Part shown: positions 59,168 through 64,000 of the stretch, piece after piece
Layout of the letters: the number at the start of each line of letters is the position of its first letter
How positions within the stretch are numbered: position 1 is the stretch's first letter
Source: an uncultured Sphingomonas sp.
GTDB lineage: Bacteria; Pseudomonadota; Alphaproteobacteria; Sphingomonadales; Sphingomonadaceae
Reading direction: 5' to 3'
Length of the DNA stretch: 64,000 nucleotides
NCBI RefSeq assembly: GCF_937871615.1
Contig: NZ_CALMPA010000021.1
Location: 1 to 64,000, forward strand
Notes under the pieces: generated by a model
Told to the model about the DNA's origin: nothing
The model's database searches: none
What the model saw: only the letters and a program-made list of their open reading frames with translations
Translations under genes and position numbers: made by a program

Positions 59168-62100
59168 GCGATGGCTCCGGGGGAGGAAAGCGGCAGATCG
59201 CCGTGCCGCGCCAGCGCGCGTTCGTCCGCCCCATGCCGGCGACGGAATCGATCGAGCGCGAGATAGACGACCGGGGTGGTCAGCAGGGTGATGAACTGGC
59301 TGGCGATGAGGCCGCCGAAGATCGCGATGCCGAGCGGGCGGCGCAGTTCCGCGCCGTCGCCAAAGCCGATCGCCAGCGGCAAGGCGCCGAGCGCGGCGGC
59401 CAGCGTGGTCATCAGGATCGGGCGGAAGCGCAGCAGCGACGCCTCGCGCACCGCCGCGAGCGGGCTAAGCCCCTCACCCCGCTCCGCCTCAAGCGAGAAG
59501 TCGATAATCATGATCGCATTCTTCTTCACGATGCCGATCAGCAGGATGATGCCGATCAGCGCGATCACATCGAACTGGCCGCCGGTGGCGATCAGCGCGA
59601 TCATCGCGCCGACGCCGGCGGAGGGGATCGTGGAAAGCGCGGTGAGCGGGTGGATCGCGCTTTCGTAAAGAATGCCGAGCACGATATAGATCGCGAGCAG
59701 CGCGGCGAGGATCAGGATCGGCATCGAGCCGGTCGATTGCGCGAACACCTTCGCCGTGCCGCCGAATTCGCCATGGACGGTCGCGGGCAGCGCGAGGCCG
59801 GCCTGCACCTGCGTTATCGTTTGCGCCGCCTGCCCGAGCGACACGCCATTGGGCAGGTTGAACGAAATGGTCGCGGAAGGCTCGCCATCCGAATGGCTGA
59901 CCGATGCGTTGGTCGATGCGGTGGACCAATGCGCGATCGCCGACAGCGGCGTCATCGTGCGCGCGGCTGTGCTGACCGCGCTGCCCGCCGCCACCGCCGC
60001 GCCGCCCGCGCCGGTTCCTCCGGTGCTGCCACCCGGCGCATTGCTGGTGGTGCCCGCGCTCGTCGTGGCGGTCGCGCTCCGCCTGGTCGCGCCGCTCACC
60101 GCTTTGTCCGGGGGCGAGGTGAGCGGGAGATAGATATTCTCGAGCGAGGCGGGCGATCCGTTGAACCGGCGCGCCGCCTCCATCACCACATGATATTGGT
60201 TCAGCCCGGAATAGATGTTCGCCACCTGCCGCTGGCCGAATGCGTCATAAAGCGCCGCGTCGATCGCCTGCATCGTCACGCCGAGCCGCGCGGCGGCATC
60301 GCGATCTACCTCGACAAAGGCGTTGGCGCCGGCATCCTGCTGGTCGATATCAACGTCGGTCAGCGTTTCGGGATGCTTCTTGAGCGCGTCGACCAGCTTT
60401 TGACCGGCGGCTTTCAGCACATCGGGATCATCCGCCTTCAGCACATATTGATAGGTGCTGTTGGTCTGCCGCCCGCCGACCTGGAGATCCTGCACCGGAT
60501 TGAGAAACAGGCTCACCCCGCTGACCGCGGCGAGCTTCGGGCGAAGCCGGGCGATCACCTGCTGCACCGGCGGGCGCTGCGAACGCGGCTTCAGCGTCGC
60601 GAACATGAACCCCCCGCCCGCGCGCGATCCGCCGGTGAACGCAACCACCGTCGCCACCGCCGGATCGGCATCGACGATCTTCGTGATGCGGGTGAGCTTG
60701 TCCTGCATGTCGGTGAAGGAGATACTCTGATCCGCGCGCAGGCCGCCGATCAGGCCGCCGGTATCCTGTTGCGGAAAGAAGCCCTTGGGCGCCACGCCGA
60801 TCAGGAAGATGTTGAGCGCCACCGTGCCCGCGAGCAGCAGCAGCACCGCGCCCCTGTTCGCCAGCGCCCAATCCAGCGCGGTGGCATAGCGCGCCTGCGC
60901 CCAATCGAACGCGCGTGCCGCCGCGCGCATCACCGCGCCGCCGCTTTCCTCGTTACGGAGCACGCGCGAGGCGAGCATCGGCGTGGTCGTCAGCGAAACG
61001 ACCAGACTTATCAGCACCGCGATCGACATGGTGAGCGCGAATTCGCGGAACAGCCGCCCGACGAGCCCGCCCATGAAGATCAGCGGCACGAACACCGCGA
61101 TCAGGCTCAATGAAATCGACAGCACGGTGAACCCCACCTCGCGCGCGCCGTTCAGCGCGGCATCGAGCGGCTTCATCCCCGCCTCGACATGGCGGCTGAT
61201 ATTTTCCACCACCACGATCGCGTCATCGACGACGAACCCGGTCGCGACGGTCAGCGCCATCAGCGACAGATTGTCGAGGCTGAACCCGGCAAGATACATC
61301 GCCGCGATCGTGCCGAGCAGCGAGGCGATCACCGCCGCCGCCGGGATCAGCGTGGCGCGCCAGCTTCTGAGGAACAGGCTGACCACCAGCACCACGAGCA
61401 GGGTGGCGATCAGCAATGTTATCTCCACCTCGCGCAGCGAGGCGCGGATGGTGAGCGTGCGATCGCTCGCCACATCGAGGTGGATGTCGGGGGGAACCTC
61501 GGCGCGCAAGGCGGGAAGCTGCGCCTTCAGCGAATCCACCACCTGCACGATATTCGCGCCGGGCTGGCGGCTGATGATGACGGGAACCGCGCTTTTCCCG
61601 TTGAACAGCCCCATGGTACGGATATCTTCCGGGCCATCCACCACATTGGCGATATCGGACAGGCGCACCGCGGCATTGTTGCGCCACGCGATCACGGTGT
61701 TGCGATAATCGGCGGCGTGGAGCCCCGGCTGATTGGAATAGATCTGCCAGCTATAGCCGCGCGCATCGAGCACGCCGCGCGGGCGGTTCGCGCTTTCGGA
61801 TTGCAGCGCGGTGCGCACATCCTCCAGCGCGATGCCATAGCGCGACAGCGCCAGCGGATTGACCTCGACGCGCACCGACGGCAGCGCCGCGCCGCCCAGT
61901 TCGACATTGCCGACGCCCTGCACCTGCAACAATTTCTGCTGCACGACGGTGGATACCGTGTCGTAGATTTCGGACGGGCTGCGCGTGGGCGAGGTGAGCG
62001 CGAGGATCAGCACCGGCGCTTCGGCGGGATTGGCCTTGCGATAGCTCGGGTTGGTCCTGAGCGTCGCGGGCAGGTCCGCGCGGCTGGCGTTGATCGCCGC

Positions 62101-62427
62101 CTGCACGTCGCGCGCCGCGCCGTCGATATCGCGCGACAGATCGAATTGCAGCACGATCGACGATGAGCCGACGCCCGAACGCGAGGTCATTTCCGATACG
62201 CCCGCGATCGTGCCGAGATGCCGCTCAAGCGGCGCGGCGACGCTCGACGCCATCGTCGAGGGGCTGGCGCCGGGCAGCCTCGCCTGAACCATGATCGTCG
62301 GGAAATCGACCGCCGGCAGCGGCGCCACCGGCAGCATGAAGAACGCGGCCACCCCCGCCAGCATCAGGCCGATCGTCAGCAGGATCGTTCCCACCGGCCG
62401 CCGGATGAAGGGCGCGGAAAAGTTCAC
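59164..62427 (-). CDS. mdtC: RND multidrug efflux permease, MdtC-like
   Basis: A 1,087-residue RND inner-membrane permease. The proton-relay Asp pair is in GFVVDDAIVVVENI; ARRGV-type and GVGNVELGG porter blocks are present, and the end has LIGIILLIGIVKKNAIMIIDF. It exports hydrophobic drugs or bile-salt-like compounds as a heteromultimer with the MdtB-like protein. About residues 771-824 hold a Thr/Ser/Gly/Ala-rich insert not expected from E. coli MdtC. The GTG start at 62,427 overlaps the upstream stop by four bases. Confidence 0.92.
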   Translation of the reverse strand: MNFSAPFIRRPVGTILLTIGLMLAGVAAFFMLPVAPLPAVDFPTIMVQARLPGASPSTMASSVAAPLERHLGTIAGVSEMTSRSGVGSSSIVLQFDLSRDIDGAARDVQAAINASRADLPATLRTNPSYRKANPAEAPVLILALTSPTRSPSEIYDTVSTVVQQKLLQVQGVGNVELGGAALPSVRVEVNPLALSRYGIALEDVRTALQSESANRPRGVLDARGYSWQIYSNQPGLHAADYRNTVIAWRNNAAVRLSDIANVVDGPEDIRTMGLFNGKSAVPVIISRQPGANIVQVVDSLKAQLPALRAEVPPDIHLDVASDRTLTIRASLREVEITLLIATLLVVLVVSLFLRSWRATLIPAAAVIASLLGTIAAMYLAGFSLDNLSLMALTVATGFVVDDAIVVVENISRHVEAGMKPLDAALNGAREVGFTVLSISLSLIAVFVPLIFMGGLVGRLFREFALTMSIAVLISLVVSLTTTPMLASRVLRNEESGGAVMRAAARAFDWAQARYATALDWALANRGAVLLLLAGTVALNIFLIGVAPKGFFPQQDTGGLIGGLRADQSISFTDMQDKLTRITKIVDADPAVATVVAFTGGSRAGGGFMFATLKPRSQRPPVQQVIARLRPKLAAVSGVSLFLNPVQDLQVGGRQTNSTYQYVLKADDPDVLKAAGQKLVDALKKHPETLTDVDIDQQDAGANAFVEVDRDAAARLGVTMQAIDAALYDAFGQRQVANIYSGLNQYHVVMEAARRFNGSPASLENIYLPLTSPPDKAVSGATRRSATATTSAGTTSNAPGGSTGGTGAGGAAVAAGSAVSTAARTMTPLSAIAHWSTASTNASVSHSDGEPSATISFNLPNGVSLGQAAQTITQVQAGLALPATVHGEFGGTAKVFAQSTGSMPILILAALLAIYIVLGILYESAIHPLTALSTIPSAGVGAMIALIATGGQFDVIALIGIILLIGIVKKNAIMIIDFSLEAERGEGLSPLAAVREASLLRFRPILMTTLAAALGALPLAIGFGDGAELRRPLGIAIFGGLIASQFITLLTTPVVYLALDRFRRRHGADERALARHGDLPLSSPGAIA

Positions 62428-64000
62428 GCAGGCTTCGCCTCGCCCGGATCGCGGCGGGTGAACCAGCCGCGCTCGCGCCATTCCTCCAGCCCCAGGAAGA
62501 TGACCGGCGTGGTGAACAGCGTCAGCACCTGGCTGAAGATCAGGCCGCCGGCGATCGCGATGCCAAGCGGCTGGCGCAGTTCATGCCCCATCCCGCCGCC
62601 GAAGATCAGCGGCAAGGCGGCGAACAATGCCGCAAAAGTGGTCATCATGATCGGGCGGAAACGCAGCAGCGCCGCCTGCCTGATCGCGTGCGGCGCATCC
62701 GCCCCCTCCTCGCGCATCGCATCGAGCGCGAAGTCGATCATCATGATCGCGTTCTTCTTCACGATCCCGATCAAGAGGACGATGCCGATGATGCCGATCA
62801 CGCCCAGCCCCGATCCGGTGAACCACAGCCCGAGCAGCGCGCCGATCCCCGCCGAGGGCAGTGTGGACAGGATCGTGACCGGATGGACGAAGCTTTCGTA
62901 GAGCACGCCCAGCACGATATAGACCACGACGATCGCCGCGAGGATCAGCCACAATTCGTTCGCCAGCGACGATTTGAACGCACTGGCCGCGCCGGTGAAA
63001 TTGGTGGTGAGCGCGGACGACATCGCGATCTGCTGCTCGGCGCGCTCGATCGCGTTGACCGCGCTGCCCAGCGACACGCCCGGCGCGAGATCGAAGCCGA
63101 TCGTCGCCGAGGGGAATTGCGCTTCCCGCGCGACGACCAGTGGCGCCGCCTCGGTGCGGATCGTCGCCACGGCGGAAAGCGGCACGCTCGCGCCGCCCGC
63201 CAGCGGGATTCGCAGATCGCCCAGCGCCTGCGGATCGCTGACGCTGCCGGGCAGCGCCTCCAGGATCACGCGATTCTGGCTCGACTGGGTATAGATGGTC
63301 GAAACGATGCGCTGGCCGAACGCGTCATAGAGCGCATTGTCGATCGCCAGCGCGCTCAGCCCGAGCCGGCCGGCGGTGTCGCGGTTGATATCCACCACCA
63401 CCGATCGCCCGTCCGCCAGCACGTTCGTGGTGACGTTGCGCAGATGCGGATCCGTCTTGAGCACCTCGGTGAGCCTGGCGCCCCATTGTTCCACCTGCCC
63501 CTGATCGGCGCCCTGCAATGAAAAGCGATAAGCGTTGACCCCGGTGGAGGTGTCGATCGTCAGATCCTGCACCGGGCGGAAATAAACGCGCATCCCGGCA
63601 ACATTGCCTGCCGCCTTCTCCAGCCCGGCGAGCACCTCGGCAAGGTTCCCGCGTTCGCCTTCGGGCTTCAGGTTCACGATCATCCGCCCCTGCGACAGGG
63701 TAGCGTTCTGCCCATCGACGCCGATCGCCGAACTGAGGCTGGCGACCGCCGGATCGGCGAGCAGCGCCTGCGCCACCTTCTGTTGCAGGCCGGCCATCCG
63801 CGCATAGCCGATATCCTGCGCCGCGCTGGTCGTCACCGCGATCTGGCCGGTATCCTGCTCGGGAAACAGGTTTTTCGGGATCACGTAAAACAGCACGCCG
63901 GTGACGATAAGGGTGGCCGCGAACACCAGCATCGTCAGCGTGCGCCGCAGCATCACCCAATCGAGCGCGCGGGCATAAAGATGCGAAAGCCGATCGAACC
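62424..64000 (-). CDS. mdtB: RND multidrug efflux permease, MdtB-like (C-terminal half, cut by window edge)
   Basis: At least 525 C-terminal residues are visible; the reading frame stays open to the window end (FDRLSHLYARALDW before the middle of the protein). Helix 7 (TLTMLVFAATLIVTGVLFYVIP), KNLFPEQDTGQI, the porter domain and IIGIVLLIGIVKKNAIMMIDF are typical. It pairs with the MdtC-like protein. Upstream genes, expected to include the membrane-fusion protein MdtA, lie beyond 64,000. Four-base overlaps link it to mdtC and mdtC to the outer-membrane factor. Confidence 0.92.
   Translation of the reverse strand, partial: FDRLSHLYARALDWVMLRRTLTMLVFAATLIVTGVLFYVIPKNLFPEQDTGQIAVTTSAAQDIGYARMAGLQQKVAQALLADPAVASLSSAIGVDGQNATLSQGRMIVNLKPEGERGNLAEVLAGLEKAAGNVAGMRVYFRPVQDLTIDTSTGVNAYRFSLQGADQGQVEQWGARLTEVLKTDPHLRNVTTNVLADGRSVVVDINRDTAGRLGLSALAIDNALYDAFGQRIVSTIYTQSSQNRVILEALPGSVSDPQALGDLRIPLAGGASVPLSAVATIRTEAAPLVVAREAQFPSATIGFDLAPGVSLGSAVNAIERAEQQIAMSSALTTNFTGAASAFKSSLANELWLILAAIVVVYIVLGVLYESFVHPVTILSTLPSAGIGALLGLWFTGSGLGVIGIIGIVLLIGIVKKNAIMMIDFALDAMREEGADAPHAIRQAALLRFRPIMMTTFAALFAALPLIFGGGMGHELRQPLGIAIAGGLIFSQVLTLFTTPVIFLGLEEWRERGWFTRRDPGEAKPA

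Noticed and set aside
59203-61113. A 636-codon plus-strand frame opposite the MdtC-like gene
   Set aside because: Composition (runs of Arg, Asp, Gln, His) is that of an antisense frame; the RND permease is certain.
1-64000. tRNA, rRNA, CRISPR array, prophage or transposase genes
   Set aside because: Looked for and not found by reading; no repeated spacer pattern, integrase or transposase reading frame is apparent.

Overview
The window is high-GC, densely coded DNA with no gap above 300 bases and no rRNA, tRNA, insertion sequence or CRISPR array that I can see. The gene set points to an alphaproteobacterium of the Sphingomonadales, Sphingomonas-like: a lipoyl-domain pyruvate dehydrogenase subunit, RcnB-like protein, two large TonB-dependent receptors inside a catabolic cluster, spinster-like MFS transporter, DUF1800/DUF1501 pair, NnrU, and an MdtBC-type RND pump with its outer-membrane factor. 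The genus is inferred from gene content and protein style only.

Positions 1-27,000 are mostly ordinary chromosomal genes in short operons on both strands: repair and ribosome rescue (free Met-sulfoxide reductase, MsrA, Pcm, ArfB), pseudouridine synthase, VanY-like peptidase, a LysR-controlled pirin/WrbA/DODA-dioxygenase operon (5,900-9,125), OprB-like porin, PAP2 phosphatase, CitE-like lyase with galE, Sua5-type tRNA modification enzyme, DmdC-like acyl-CoA dehydrogenase, TonB protein, POT transporter, acyl-CoA ligase, M19 dipeptidase and a polysaccharide deacetylase.

Positions 27,043-54,702 form a catabolic island that looks like one regulon. It carries three MarR-type regulators, two TonB receptors, an MFS transporter, flavin reductase-like and acyl-CoA-dehydrogenase-fold monooxygenase proteins, VOC, SDR, NTF2-like and CMD-like proteins, a short MetE-like methyltransferase, a Tat-exported sulfatase, two DUF3237 proteins, a CoA transferase, LeuC- and LeuD-like hydratase subunits, an HMG-CoA-lyase-like enzyme, and a tightly overlapping operon of hydrolase, APH-type kinase, enolase paralogue, D-2-hydroxyacid dehydrogenase and a serine-less alpha/beta hydrolase. 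Ten intergenic copies of an imperfect palindrome of the form CTTAG-N4-CTAAG stand in front of nearly every transcription unit here. I found only one weak match in the intergenic regions of the rest of the window that I read. I read this as an undescribed MarR-controlled regulon for import and degradation of an unknown, possibly sulfated and methylated, organic substrate. In the proposed flow, outer-membrane uptake and desulfation are followed by monooxygenation or ring opening, CoA activation and lyase cleavage, with a side branch through a kinase/enolase-like module. The substrate cannot be told from sequence.

Positions 54,703-64,000 return to general functions, all on the minus strand: the DUF1800-DUF1501 pair, then an RND efflux operon (MdtB-like, MdtC-like, outer-membrane factor) that runs off the right edge; its membrane-fusion protein is expected beyond 64,000.
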